From Prevotella sp. (GTDB lineage Bacteria > Bacteroidota > Bacteroidia > Bacteroidales > Bacteroidaceae), in contig JAEEVW010000014.1 of NCBI GenBank assembly GCA_016291085.1, forward strand, positions 20,346 to 84,345: a stretch of 64,000 bases of DNA. Reading direction: 5' to 3'. The translations under genes and the position numbers were made by a program. This document shows positions 28,752 through 36,944 of this stretch, piece after piece (position 1 is the stretch's first letter; every line of letters starts with the position of its first letter). The notes beneath the pieces are model-generated. The model saw nothing but the letters and a program-made list of their open reading frames with translations. It was not told where the DNA came from and did not search any database.

Positions 28752-29858
28752 TCAGAGGAAACGTCTTTTAGTTACATCCCGTAGTTCTTTTGTTCCTTCT
28801 CTGACTTCGTCGATGATTTCCTGGCAGCGGGTGCGGGGAATGCGGATGTTGATGCCGACGGTGATCATGTCTTCGTCGGTGGGCAGACCATTGTAGTTGA
28901 CGGTTGTGGCATGTTGTCCCAGCGTGTTGTCGTTGGTCAGGTCGTAGGCTGGAGCCAGCGACCATTGGCCGTCGTGGCAGATGAAGCTGAAATTGCGGGC
29001 ATGATCGTCGTAGTTGCGGGCTAAGACGTTAAAGGCCATCCGGCGGAATTGCTGTTCCACCTCTTCGGGCGACTGTGTCAGATAGCCCGTCAGCTGCAGC
29101 AGACTGTGGTAATCCATCTTGGGCGGCGTGATAGGTTCGTTTAGTAGTCCGCTGGCCGTTACCACGTGCAGGCGCTGGCCGTCCTCCATGTCGAAGCGCC
29201 GTGAGGCAAAGTATTTGCCGTTAATCAGCTTGAAGTCGGGCACGGTGATGCCGCACTGGCGGGCTACCTCATTGAAACGGTATTCTGTCTCCCCCATATT
29301 CTTGGGATCATAGGTGTGGCGGAACTTCACCAGCCAATGACCGTCCGCATCCGTATAGACACACTTGGGACGGACGCCGCCCGAGTTGCCGCTTTGGAAG
29401 AATAACATGTCGACGCCTTCCTCTGAGCGTTCCGACAGCACTTCAAGCGCCATCTGCTGCATCTCGTCGAACGAGCCCTGCCAGTCGCTTTGGGGTATTT
29501 CGGCCGAGGGTATATAGCACAGCGCACCCATGCCCGAAGTGCCCACCAGACTCAGGCGCTGGACGGGTGTCAGTGCGCTGTAGCTTACGCCCGACTTGCT
29601 GAGCACCTTCCGCAGCAGGTATTCACCATAGCCGCCGGGCAGGCTGTCCTCGAAGACACCGAAATTACCATTGAACGGCATGAAATCGGCAGTGATAATG
29701 CCCGACTTCAAGGGGAGCTTCAGCGGAGAAATGGAGAAACCGTCGACCAGCCAGTCCTTGTCGTACTCAAACTGGCAATTCTGCTTGCTGCTGGCAAAAA
29801 GCGTACCCACCTTCCGGTCATGATAGGTCACGGTGACCGACTGTAAATCCTTTATCAT
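28752..29858 (-). CDS. hipA: HipA-family Ser/Thr kinase toxin
   Basis: 368 residues, compact HipA family. Kinase motifs: the GNSGGVRPK glycine-rich loop, WLVKF lysine strand, catalytic NYDDHARNFSF (Asp-Asp-His) and the LAPAYDLTND metal-binding motif. E. coli HipA phosphorylates glutamyl-tRNA synthetase and induces growth arrest; the target here is unknown. Its start overlaps the stop of hipB by four bases, so the two are co-translated. No truncation or motif loss is visible, so the toxin should be active. Confidence 0.92.
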   Translation of the reverse strand: MIKDLQSVTVTYHDRKVGTLFASSKQNCQFEYDKDWLVDGFSISPLKLPLKSGIITADFMPFNGNFGVFEDSLPGGYGEYLLRKVLSKSGVSYSALTPVQRLSLVGTSGMGALCYIPSAEIPQSDWQGSFDEMQQMALEVLSERSEEGVDMLFFQSGNSGGVRPKCVYTDADGHWLVKFRHTYDPKNMGETEYRFNEVARQCGITVPDFKLINGKYFASRRFDMEDGQRLHVVTASGLLNEPITPPKMDYHSLLQLTGYLTQSPEEVEQQFRRMAFNVLARNYDDHARNFSFICHDGQWSLAPAYDLTNDNTLGQHATTVNYNGLPTDEDMITVGINIRIPRTRCQEIIDEVREGTKELRDVTKRRFL

Positions 29859-30166
29859 ATGCCGCGCTTTCTGGTTTTGTTCTTATTGATTTCCAGCAAT
29901 TCCTCCATCGTGTCGTACTTCGGCTCAGCTAGGAGCTGCATGATGTCCTCGGAGTAGCCCAAGGCCTTGGCCAGTTTGACGTACGACTCCAGGGAAATGG
30001 AGTGCTTCAGTTCGAAGCGTTGGATGCTCGAAGCGGGCACACCGCTCATTTCTGACAGGCTCTTGGTGGATATCTTCTTCTCCAAACGGCGAGCCTTCAG
30101 GTTCTCTGCCAACCGTTGCATGGTTACCTGTAGCGGATAAGGGTCGAATACGTATCTGTTATGCAT
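29855..30166 (-). CDS. hipB: HipB-like XRE-family antitoxin
   Basis: 103 residues from the ATG at 30166; an alternative ATG at 30121 gives 88. Helix-turn-helix of the XRE type: RLAENLKARRLEKKISTKSL, then SEMSGVPASSIQRFELKHSI. Expected to bind HipA and repress its own promoter. Two near-identical 20-bp direct repeats overlap the promoter-start region, a likely operator. If translation starts at 30166 the second operator copy overlaps the start codon. The tail (NKNKTRKRGI) is basic. Confidence 0.88.
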   Translation of the reverse strand: MHNRYVFDPYPLQVTMQRLAENLKARRLEKKISTKSLSEMSGVPASSIQRFELKHSISLESYVKLAKALGYSEDIMQLLAEPKYDTMEELLEINKNKTRKRGI

Positions 30167-30221
30167 TATATATTGTGTGTAAAACGCAGATTTTCTATTT
30201 AATACATCATATATTATGTGC
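30161..30221. promoter_or_regulatory. Putative HipB operators (two 20-bp direct repeats)
   Basis: ATGCATTATATATTGTGTGT at 30161-30180 and ATACATCATATATTATGTGC at 30202-30221 agree at most positions and are 41 bases apart, about four helical turns. The second lies against the -7 box, the first over the start codon. Confidence 0.65.
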
Positions 30222-30252
30222 AAAGATACGAAATAATTTTCATACTTCCAAA
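30221..30252 (-). promoter_or_regulatory. Promoter of hipBA
   Basis: TTTG (30252-30249) and TATCTTTG (30228-30221) on the minus strand, 20 bases apart. Confidence 0.82.
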
Positions 30253-30369
30253 CTTTTTCCCAGTTTTTTTGAGTTATTTTTAAGCAGGAAGCCTTTTGAC
30301 GCAAATAGTACGGAGTAAAAAGAGGAAAAAGCCAAAAGAAAAACACCATAGTACGCTCCGAGAAATACT

Positions 30370-30592
30370 ATTGGTTGAAAAAGGGGAAAAGTCCCGTGGT
30401 TACAGGGATTAAGACGGCATGTTGCAGGGAGCGAGACGGCATGTTGCTAATTTGCCCCGCCCGTGGCAAATTGTTGCGGCGGGCGGGGCAATATCTTGTG
30501 GCGTGCGTGCGAATATCTTGCAGCGGACGTCAAAAGACTTGAACTTCTGGTCTTTTGGCATTGCCTGAAAAGATGCAGCGACTACCTTTTCT
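30370..30592 (-). ncRNA. Candidate structured RNA upstream of hipBA
   Basis: A gene-free stretch with its own promoter (30598-30629). In transcript order it can form an 8-pair hairpin (CAAAAGAC/GTCTTTTG, 30550-30557 with 30531-30538), a perfect 12-pair GC-rich stem (CGGGCGGGGCAA at 30480-30491 with TTGCCCCGCCCG at 30452-30463) and a short TCCC..GGGA hairpin before a pyrimidine-rich tail ending in Ts near 30380. An alternative 8-pair hairpin (AATTTGCC/GGCAAATT, 30449-30456 with 30465-30472) excludes the GC-rich stem. A 63-codon frame crosses it without an ATG start. The bounds are estimates. Confidence 0.5.
30413..30533. repeat. Degenerate 22-bp repeat within the candidate RNA
   Basis: GACGGCATGTTGC begins at 30413 and again at 30435; AATATCTTG begins at 30490 and again at 30512; both pairs are 22 bases apart, and the blocks between keep a similar purine/GC layout, suggesting about five decayed 22-bp units. 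Confidence 0.55.
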
Positions 30593-30597
30593 AGATG

Positions 30598-30629
30598 CAA
30601 AGATACAAAATAAATCGCAGAAATGCAAG
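30598..30629 (-). promoter_or_regulatory. Orphan promoter driving the candidate RNA
   Basis: CTTG (30629-30626) and a perfect TATCTTTG (30605-30598) on the minus strand, 20 bases apart, with no coding sequence for more than 400 bases downstream. Confidence 0.65.
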
Positions 30630-30659
30630 AAAATCATGCATTAAATTGTGCAAAGGATG

Positions 30660-32423
30660 TTAATAGTCTCCTCCTGCTACCACCTTGCGGCTGTGCTTCA
30701 CACCGTTCTTGTCAGTTGTTTGCTCGATGATGATGCCGTGGTAGCTGTTGGGGTTTGACAGGCGACGGCCTGACAGGTCGAAGCTCTCGCGCTTGACAGT
30801 ATTGCCGTTTTCAATTTCGTGGATGCCGGCAGCACCGACCTTTGTAAACTGCCAGGCGTCTACGTAGAAATTGTCGGCAGCGGTGACAGCGATAAGAAAG
30901 TTGTTTTTTACCCCTTTGAACCTGCTGGCGTCAACTTCGAAGGTCAGGTCCTCCATCTCGGTCGATGCGAATTCAAGAGTAGTAACGGGACGTCCTGCTC
31001 TGCTAAAGCGTAGCTCGATAGTAGCTGTACCCTTGGCTCGCAGCGTGAACCTGTCTGCACCAGTCGTTCCGAAGTCAACCTTGCGTACATTAATCCACGA
31101 GCCTTCTTTCATCTTCACCTGCATGTTCTCAGAAGCGTCGTTGCCCAGCGTGTTGATTTTAGTGTTCTTCTTGATGTTGGTGATGTCCTCGTAGTCCACA
31201 CCGCCACAGCTGGCCATTGTCTCGGCCTGCTGGAGCTCGTAAGGGTTCAGGTTCTTGATTTGCGTGACACCTTCAAGGTTCGTCGTAACTGTACTAACTG
31301 TCGCCGTACTCTCGTTCACTGTGGCTTTGTTGACACAGATGGAACGATATTTATTACAAGAGCTGCCAATGATGCCAGCATTCTGCCAACTCTGCCTCAA
31401 GGGCTCTCCATGATAGATGTGATAATACTGGCCCTGGAATTTCTGCAGATGGGAGTGGTTATTAATCGTTCCCATGCCAGGATGTGGTCCATATACGCCC
31501 TTATATACCCATGAATTGGGGTTCGTAGGGTCGTCGCTGACCATGTAGCACATGTTACAGGCGTCGGGTCTCGACAAACTAATGCCGTGTTCCGTCTTGT
31601 AAGCGTTCCACTCAGCTGCAGTTTGGTTACGATCCGCCCAGTTGGAACAGTAGGTATAAACATACTTGCCACCGATGATGTTCAGTTCGTTGGCCTCGAA
31701 ATGATACGGAGCCTGAATCGTAATGGGAAGCCCGTCAACTTCAGTCATATTGGATTTCAGCTTGTAAACGCGGGCGTTCTTAGGGTCAAAACCGGTGCCA
31801 CCTAATTCTGCGACAGGGTCAAGACCACCAATGGCCAGCCAACCTACACCGTTGTCGTCGATTACCACTCCTGGGTCGAAAATTGCAGAGCTTGGTTTCG
31901 CACCTGGTGTCTGACTGTGGATCATTAACTCCTTGTTGGGCGATTTCCAAGGACCGAGAGGTGAACTAGCCTTCAGCACACCAATGCCGTGGACGTTGTT
32001 GCAGAAGTAGAGGAAGAATTCGTCGCCATCCACTGTGGAACGCCATGTGACTGACGGTGCCCACGATACACCATAACCCTTAATTGGCCATCCGCTGGGC
32101 CATGAGGCGCAGATTTTTTTTGTGTCGATGGTACCGTGGAATGTCCAGTTCACCATGTCGTCAGTGGAGAAGACCACAATAGACTTGATTTGGCTATAGG
32201 TATTCTCGCTTGATTTTTCGTTTACGATGAATTCCTGATGGTCGTTTGAACCATAGACGTAGAGGCGTCCGTTATATTCCAGTGCGGTAGGGTCGGCACA
32301 AAATACGTTGGCACTGATGGGGTTGTTGTTACTGATTCCCTTGTAGTCGGAAGCCAATGTTTGTGCATTCAAATGAATGCAAGTTGCCATAATCGTGGCA
32401 GATAAGAATAGTCTTTTGAACAT
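30660..32423 (-). CDS. Secreted GH43 glycosidase with CBM6-like module
   Basis: 587 residues. Signal peptide ending at about residue 20 (CIHLNAQ). The five-bladed GH43 domain spans about 30-330, with the catalytic base Asp44 (FCADPTALEYNG), a second Asp in AIFDPGVVIDDNG and a Glu in FEANELNIIGG as likely acid. A beta-sandwich of the CBM6 type follows (about 395-520: YELQQAETMASCGGVDYED through FYVDAWQF). The end carries a sorting-like tail (SFDLSGRRLSNPNSYHGIIIEQ). Predicted arabinofuranosidase or xylosidase acting on hemicellulose outside the cytoplasm. It has its own promoter, back to back with that of the DUF3467 gene. Confidence 0.9.
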   Translation of the reverse strand: MFKRLFLSATIMATCIHLNAQTLASDYKGISNNNPISANVFCADPTALEYNGRLYVYGSNDHQEFIVNEKSSENTYSQIKSIVVFSTDDMVNWTFHGTIDTKKICASWPSGWPIKGYGVSWAPSVTWRSTVDGDEFFLYFCNNVHGIGVLKASSPLGPWKSPNKELMIHSQTPGAKPSSAIFDPGVVIDDNGVGWLAIGGLDPVAELGGTGFDPKNARVYKLKSNMTEVDGLPITIQAPYHFEANELNIIGGKYVYTYCSNWADRNQTAAEWNAYKTEHGISLSRPDACNMCYMVSDDPTNPNSWVYKGVYGPHPGMGTINNHSHLQKFQGQYYHIYHGEPLRQSWQNAGIIGSSCNKYRSICVNKATVNESTATVSTVTTNLEGVTQIKNLNPYELQQAETMASCGGVDYEDITNIKKNTKINTLGNDASENMQVKMKEGSWINVRKVDFGTTGADRFTLRAKGTATIELRFSRAGRPVTTLEFASTEMEDLTFEVDASRFKGVKNNFLIAVTAADNFYVDAWQFTKVGAAGIHEIENGNTVKRESFDLSGRRLSNPNSYHGIIIEQTTDKNGVKHSRKVVAGGDY

Positions 32424-32454
32424 TTTATAATAATAAGTTATCGTTTTCGGGGTG

Positions 32455-32486
32455 CAAAGTTACTATTAAGTGTTGAAAATACCAAA
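32455..32486 (-). promoter_or_regulatory. Promoter of the GH43 gene
   Basis: TTTG (32486-32483) and TAACTTTG (32462-32455) on the minus strand, 20 bases apart. Confidence 0.82.
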
Positions 32487-32491
32487 TAATT

Positions 32492-32523
32492 TTTGGTTTT
32501 TTGCTCACTTATTCGTACCTTTG
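32492..32523 (+). promoter_or_regulatory. Promoter of the DUF3467 gene
   Basis: TTTG (32492-32495) and TACCTTTG (32516-32523), 20 bases apart, with the shared spacer TTTTTTGCTCACTTATTCG. Only five bases separate its -33 box from that of the divergent GH43 promoter. Confidence 0.88.
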
Positions 32524-32574
32524 GCCGCGAAAAAGAAAGAAAAGGATACTTAATAGATAAAAGACAATAGATTT

Positions 32575-32895
32575 ATGAACGAGAATGAGAACAAGCAGCA
32601 AGGACAGCTGCAGATAGAGTTGCCCCAGGACGTGGCGCAGGGTGAGTATGCAAATTTCGCCATCATCACCCATTCGAGTAGTGATTTTGTGGTAGACTTC
32701 GCACGGGTGTTGCCTGGTGTGCCCAAAGCACAGGTAAAGAGTCGTGTGATTCTGGCTCCGGAACATGCCAAAAGGCTGTTAGGCGCCCTGCAGGAAAACA
32801 TTGTGCGCTACGAGCGAGAGTTCGGTCCGATTCAGATTCCCAACAAGGAATCGCGCACCATTGCTCCGTTCAATGTTGGCAAGGGAGAAGCCTGA
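32575..32895 (+). CDS. DUF3467 family protein
   Basis: 106 residues. The family pattern is clear: ANFAIITHSSSDFVVDFARVLPG and KAQVKSRVILAPEHAKRLLGALQENI. Function is unknown; it is a small cytoplasmic protein that in Bacteroidales sits between rpoC and rpsL, which suggests a link with transcription or translation. Here rpoC is about 7 kb away because accessory genes lie between. A long AT-rich hairpin terminator follows. Confidence 0.92.
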   Translation: MNENENKQQGQLQIELPQDVAQGEYANFAIITHSSSDFVVDFARVLPGVPKAQVKSRVILAPEHAKRLLGALQENIVRYEREFGPIQIPNKESRTIAPFNVGKGEA

Positions 32896-32919
32896 AAAGA
32901 GAGTTAATAATTTTTAAAA

Positions 32920-32958
32920 CGCTTATTTTATGTTAAAAAACATAAGGTAAGCGCTTTT
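32920..32958 (+). terminator. Terminator after the DUF3467 gene
   Basis: CGCTTATTTTATG (32920-32932) and CATAAGGTAAGCG (32941-32953) pair over 13 bases (two wobbles), followed by CTTTTTG. Confidence 0.82.
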
Positions 32959-32971
32959 TGTTTCCATTATA

Positions 32972-33003
32972 TTAGGTAGAATAAAATAAAAGTTGTACCT
33001 TTG
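32972..33003 (+). promoter_or_regulatory. Promoter of the rpsL operon
   Basis: TTAG (32972-32975) and TACCTTTG (32996-33003), 20 bases apart, with a leader of about 90 bases before rpsL. Confidence 0.8.
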
Positions 33004-33097
33004 CAGCCCGAAACGCCTTTTTGCAGGGATGCATGAGGTGTAACTGGTTGAATTTGAACAAAATAATATATAATTTAAATTAAAAAGTAAAAGTATT

Positions 33098-33478
33098 ATG
33101 CCTACAATTTCACAATTGGTAAGAAAAGGCAGAAAGGTGCTCGTTGACAAGAGCAAGTCACCCGCGCTGGACTCATGTCCTCAGCGTCGTGGTGTCTGTG
33201 TTCGCGTGTACACAACGACCCCAAAGAAGCCTAATTCGGCTATGCGTAAGGTAGCCCGTGTTCGTTTGACCAACCAGAAGGAAGTCAACAGTTACATTCC
33301 CGGAGAGGGACACAACTTGCAGGAGCACAGCATCGTGCTGGTTCGTGGCGGTCGTGTAAAGGACCTTCCCGGTGTTCGTTATCACATCGTACGTGGTACG
33401 CTCGATACCGCTGGTGTTGCCAGCCGTACTCAGCGTCGTTCGAAGTACGGTGCCAAGCGTCCTAAGGCTAAGAAGTAA
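33098..33478 (+). CDS. rpsL: 30S ribosomal protein S12
   Basis: 126 residues. [22 protein letters not shown] (continuous family motif, 28-49) and [13 protein letters not shown] near 86-98 are S12 signatures; the lysines linked with streptomycin sensitivity (KKPN and RVKDLP) are in wild-type form. Decoding-centre protein; first gene of the str operon. Confidence 0.99.
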   Translation: MPTISQLVRKGRKVLVDKSKSPALDSCPQRRGVCVRVYTTTPKKPNSAMRKVARVRLTNQKEVNSYIPGEGHNLQEHSIVLVRGGRVKDLPGVRYHIVRGTLDTAGVASRTQRRSKYGAKRPKAKK

Positions 33479-33661
33479 TAATCGGAGAAGATTATAAAGC
33501 CGTGAGGACTCCCGCCTTATATATAATAAGGTGAAAAAGAAAAGAAGTAAAAACGTTTTGCTGGAGAATTGTTAAAGACAGGTTGAGTAAATGCTCATGA
33601 GCGAGCGTTGAAGACGAAGAAAGAACAGCCCCAAGCAGACATTAAATTCAAACACAAAAAA

Positions 33662-34138
33662 ATGAGAAAAGCAAAACCAAAGAAGCGTGTGATCCTTCCC
33701 GATCCAGTCTTCAACGACAAGAAAGTGTCGAAGTTTGTGAACCACCTGATGTACGATGGCAAGAAGTCCATTTCGTACGAGATTTTCTATCATGCTCTTG
33801 AGAACGTAAAGGCCAAGATGCAGAACGAGGAGAAGTCTGCCCTGGAAATCTGGAAGCAGGCTTTGGATAACATCACTCCTCAGGTAGAGGTTAAGAGCCG
33901 CCGTATCGGTGGTGCTACATTCCAGGTTCCTACCGAGATTCGTCCCGACCGTAAGGAGAGCATCTCGATGAAGAACATGATTTCGTTTGCCCGCAAGCGC
34001 AGTGGTAAGTCGATGGCCGACAAACTGGCTGCTGAGATTATGGACGCCTTCAATAATCAGGGTGGCGCCTTCAAGCGTAAGGAAGACATGCACCGCATGG
34101 CTGAGGCTAACCGTGCATTCGCTCACTTCCGTTTCTAA
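33662..34138 (+). CDS. rpsG: 30S ribosomal protein S7
   Basis: 158 residues from the ATG at 33662, which matches the Bacteroidota S7 start ([20 protein letters not shown]); an upstream in-frame start at 33608 would add an unsupported extension. Primary 16S rRNA-binding protein of the 30S head. Followed by fusA after 35 bases. Confidence 0.98.
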   Translation: MRKAKPKKRVILPDPVFNDKKVSKFVNHLMYDGKKSISYEIFYHALENVKAKMQNEEKSALEIWKQALDNITPQVEVKSRRIGGATFQVPTEIRPDRKESISMKNMISFARKRSGKSMADKLAAEIMDAFNNQGGAFKRKEDMHRMAEANRAFAHFRF

Positions 34139-34173
34139 TTCATTAAAGGTAAAAAGATAATAGGATAAAAGAA

Positions 34174-36303
34174 ATGGCAAACCGCGATTTACATTTGACC
34201 CGCAATATTGGTATCATGGCCCACATCGATGCCGGTAAGACCACCACATCGGAGCGTATCCTGTTCTATACAGGTAAGACGCACAAGATTGGTGAGGTGC
34301 ACGATGGTGCTGCTACCATGGACTGGATGGCCCAGGAGCAGGAGCGTGGTATCACTATCACCTCTGCTGCTACCACCTGTAACTGGAAGTGGAACGGCAA
34401 GGAATACAAGATTAACCTGATTGACACTCCGGGACACGTTGACTTCACCGCTGAGGTGGAGCGTTCACTGCGTGTGCTCGACGGAGCTGTTGCTACTTAC
34501 TCTGCTGCCGACGGTGTACAGCCTCAGTCTGAGACCGTATGGCGCCAGGCCGACAAGTACAACGTTCCCCGTATCGGTTACGTGAACAAGATGGACCGTT
34601 CAGGTGCTGACTTCTTCGAGACTGTTCAGCAGATGAAGGATATTCTGGGTGCTAACCCCGTTGTGATTCAGGTTCCTATTGGTGCTGAGGAGAACTTCAA
34701 GGGCTTGGTAGACCTGATTAAGATGAAGGCTATCCTGTGGCACGACGAGACCATGGGTGCTGAGTATGATGTAGAGGAGATTCCTGCTGACCTGCAGGCA
34801 GAGTGCGACGAATGGCATAACAAGCTGCTCGAGGCAGCTGCTGAATATGATGAGGCTCTGATGGAGAAGTACTTCGACGATCCCGACTCTATCACTGAGG
34901 ACGAGATTATCGCTGCTATCCGTAAGGGTTGTATCTCAATGGCTTGCACTCCTATGCTGCTCGGTTCTTCTTATAAGAACAAGGGTGTTCAGCCTCTGCT
35001 CGACTATGTTTGCGCTTTCCTGCCTGCTCCCGTTGACGTGGAGATGGTGATGGGTACTAACCCCAACACCGACGAGGAAGAGGGTCGCAAGCCCAGCGAG
35101 AACGAGCCCACTTCAGCGCTCGCATTCAAGATTGCTACCGATCCCTACATGGGTCGTCTGGTATTCTTCCGCGTCTACTCTGGTAGCGTGAAGGCCGGTT
35201 CTTACGTCTTCAATCCCCGTTCGGGCAAGAAGGAGCGTATCAGCCGTCTCTTCCAGATGAATTCTAACAAGGAAATTCCCATGGAGTCTATTGACGCCGG
35301 TGATATCGGTGCAGGTGTAGGTTTCAAGGATATCCGTACTGGTGATACTCTCTGTGACGAGGAAAAGCCCATCGTACTGGAGTCTATGACCTTCCCCGAC
35401 ACTGTGATCTCTATCGCCGTTGAGCCTAAGTCTCAGGCTGACGTTGCCAAGCTCGACAACGGTCTGGCTAAGCTCGCTGAGGAAGACCCCACATTCACCG
35501 TTCGTACCGACGAGCAGAGTGGTCAGACCATTATCTCGGGTATGGGTGAGCTCCACCTCGACATCATCATCGACCGTCTGAAGCGCGAGTTCAAGGTTGA
35601 GTGTAATCAGGGTAAGCCCCAGGTTAACTACAAGGAGGCCATCACCAAGACTGTGATGAACTATCGTGAGGTTTACAAGAAGCAGTCGGGTGGTCGCGGT
35701 AAGTTCGCTGATATCATCGTAAACGTTGGTCCTGTGGACGACGATTGGGATATCAAGGAGAACGGCGGCCTGCAGTTCGTGAACGAGGTGAAGGGTGGTA
35801 ACATCCCCAAGGAGTTCATCCCCTCAATCCAGAAGGGTTTCGAGGCTGCTATGAAGAACGGTATCCTCGGCGGCTATCCCGTTGACTCGCTGAAGGTTGT
35901 CGTTGTGGATGGTTCGTTCCACCCCGTTGACTCTGACCAGCTGTCGTTCGAGATTGCTGCCCAGATGGCTTACAAGGCTGTCTGCGCTCAGGCTAAGCCC
36001 GTACTGATGGAGCCCATCATGAAACTCGAGGTGGTAACACCTGAGGAGAACATGGGTGACGTTATCGGTGACCTGAATAAGCGTCGTGGTCAGGTAGAAG
36101 GTATGGAAGAGGCTCGCTCTGGTGCCCGTGTCGTTAAGGCTAAGGTGCCCCTGTCAGAGATGTTCGGTTATGTAACCGCTCTGCGTACCATCACCTCTGG
36201 TCGTGCTACCAGTTCTATGGAGTACAGCCACCACGCTCCTCTGTCTTCAGCTCTGGCTAAGGCTGTGCTCGAGGAGGTCAAGGGTCGTGCAGACCTCGTA
36301 TAA
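34174..36303 (+). CDS. fusA: Translation elongation factor G
   Basis: 709 residues. GTPase motifs [17 protein letters not shown] and NKMDR are intact, followed by the usual domains II-V ([18 protein letters not shown] in domain III; SGRGKF-type motif [10 protein letters not shown] in domain IV). Catalyses translocation. In Bacteroidota fusA may have a second paralogue; this one lies in the str operon and shows highly biased codons, so it is the housekeeping copy. Confidence 0.99.
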   Translation: MANRDLHLTRNIGIMAHIDAGKTTTSERILFYTGKTHKIGEVHDGAATMDWMAQEQERGITITSAATTCNWKWNGKEYKINLIDTPGHVDFTAEVERSLRVLDGAVATYSAADGVQPQSETVWRQADKYNVPRIGYVNKMDRSGADFFETVQQMKDILGANPVVIQVPIGAEENFKGLVDLIKMKAILWHDETMGAEYDVEEIPADLQAECDEWHNKLLEAAAEYDEALMEKYFDDPDSITEDEIIAAIRKGCISMACTPMLLGSSYKNKGVQPLLDYVCAFLPAPVDVEMVMGTNPNTDEEEGRKPSENEPTSALAFKIATDPYMGRLVFFRVYSGSVKAGSYVFNPRSGKKERISRLFQMNSNKEIPMESIDAGDIGAGVGFKDIRTGDTLCDEEKPIVLESMTFPDTVISIAVEPKSQADVAKLDNGLAKLAEEDPTFTVRTDEQSGQTIISGMGELHLDIIIDRLKREFKVECNQGKPQVNYKEAITKTVMNYREVYKKQSGGRGKFADIIVNVGPVDDDWDIKENGGLQFVNEVKGGNIPKEFIPSIQKGFEAAMKNGILGGYPVDSLKVVVVDGSFHPVDSDQLSFEIAAQMAYKAVCAQAKPVLMEPIMKLEVVTPEENMGDVIGDLNKRRGQVEGMEEARSGARVVKAKVPLSEMFGYVTALRTITSGRATSSMEYSHHAPLSSALAKAVLEEVKGRADLV

Positions 36304-36380
36304 AGAAAGTGCGTGGGGCGGTTTCCCCGCCCCATCCATAACTCTTCGCTGAGCAAATGACTCTTTAGCGGAGAGAATAA

Positions 36381-36420
36381 ATAGTAAAATAGTTAAATAA
36401 TTAAATTGTAAAATTAAACA
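36381..36420. repeat. 8-bp AT-rich repeat abutting the rpsJ start
   Basis: Five units at exact eight-base steps: ATAGTAAA, ATAGTTAA, ATAATTAA, ATTGTAAA, ATTAAACA, from 36381 to 36420. The ATG of rpsJ is the next base. Confidence 0.75.
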
Positions 36421-36726
36421 ATGAGTCAGAAAATTCGTATCAAGCTGAAGAGCTACGACCACAAACTCGTAGACAAGTCAGCAGAGAAGATTGTGAAGGC
36501 AGTAAAGGCTACTGGTGCTATCATTAGCGGTCCTATCCCCCTTCCCACCCACAAGCGTATTTACACCGTGAACCGTTCGACCTTCGTTAATAAGAAGGCT
36601 CGTGAGCAGTTCCAGCTGTCAGACTACAAGCGTCTGATCGACATCTACAGCTCAACCGCTAAGACCGTTGACGCTCTGATGAAGCTCGAACTCCCCAGCG
36701 GTGTTGAGGTTGAGATCAAGGTCTAA
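36421..36726 (+). CDS. rpsJ: 30S ribosomal protein S10
   Basis: 101 residues. [20 protein letters not shown] at the start, [28 protein letters not shown] in the middle. Also the NusE antitermination factor. In most Bacteroidota it is followed by rplC and the S10 operon; here a terminator and purB follow instead, so the S10 operon has been separated from it. Confidence 0.98.
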   Translation: MSQKIRIKLKSYDHKLVDKSAEKIVKAVKATGAIISGPIPLPTHKRIYTVNRSTFVNKKAREQFQLSDYKRLIDIYSSTAKTVDALMKLELPSGVEVEIKV

Positions 36727-36756
36727 TACCCTTGTATCCCACTTCATACAAGATTG

Positions 36757-36791
36757 CAGCGCATCCGAAACATCGGGTGCGCTGTTGTTTT
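36757..36791 (+). terminator. Terminator after rpsJ
   Basis: CAGCGCATCCGA (36757-36768) and TCGGGTGCGCTG (36773-36784) pair over 12 bases around AACA, followed by TTGTTTT. Confidence 0.88.
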
Positions 36792-36844
36792 GGAGCCATT
36801 GTGTTTCAAGTGTTTGTTTTTTTTACATAGTTTATGACGAAATA

Positions 36845-36876
36845 TTTGCTTAGAAGCAAAAATCTTCGTATCTTTG
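36845..36876 (+). promoter_or_regulatory. Promoter of purB
   Basis: TTTG (36845-36848) and TATCTTTG (36869-36876), 20 bases apart. Confidence 0.85.
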
Positions 36877-36944
36877 CAACCTATTTGAGAAAATATAGCT
36901 GTATTTAGAAAGCAAAGAACATTTTAAGGTAACAAGAGAAAGTC

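Noticed and set aside
30409..30600. A 63-codon minus-strand frame downstream of an orphan promoter
   Set aside because: No ATG start (only TTG), unusual composition and strong stems throughout; a structured RNA explains the region better, though a small protein cannot be fully excluded.
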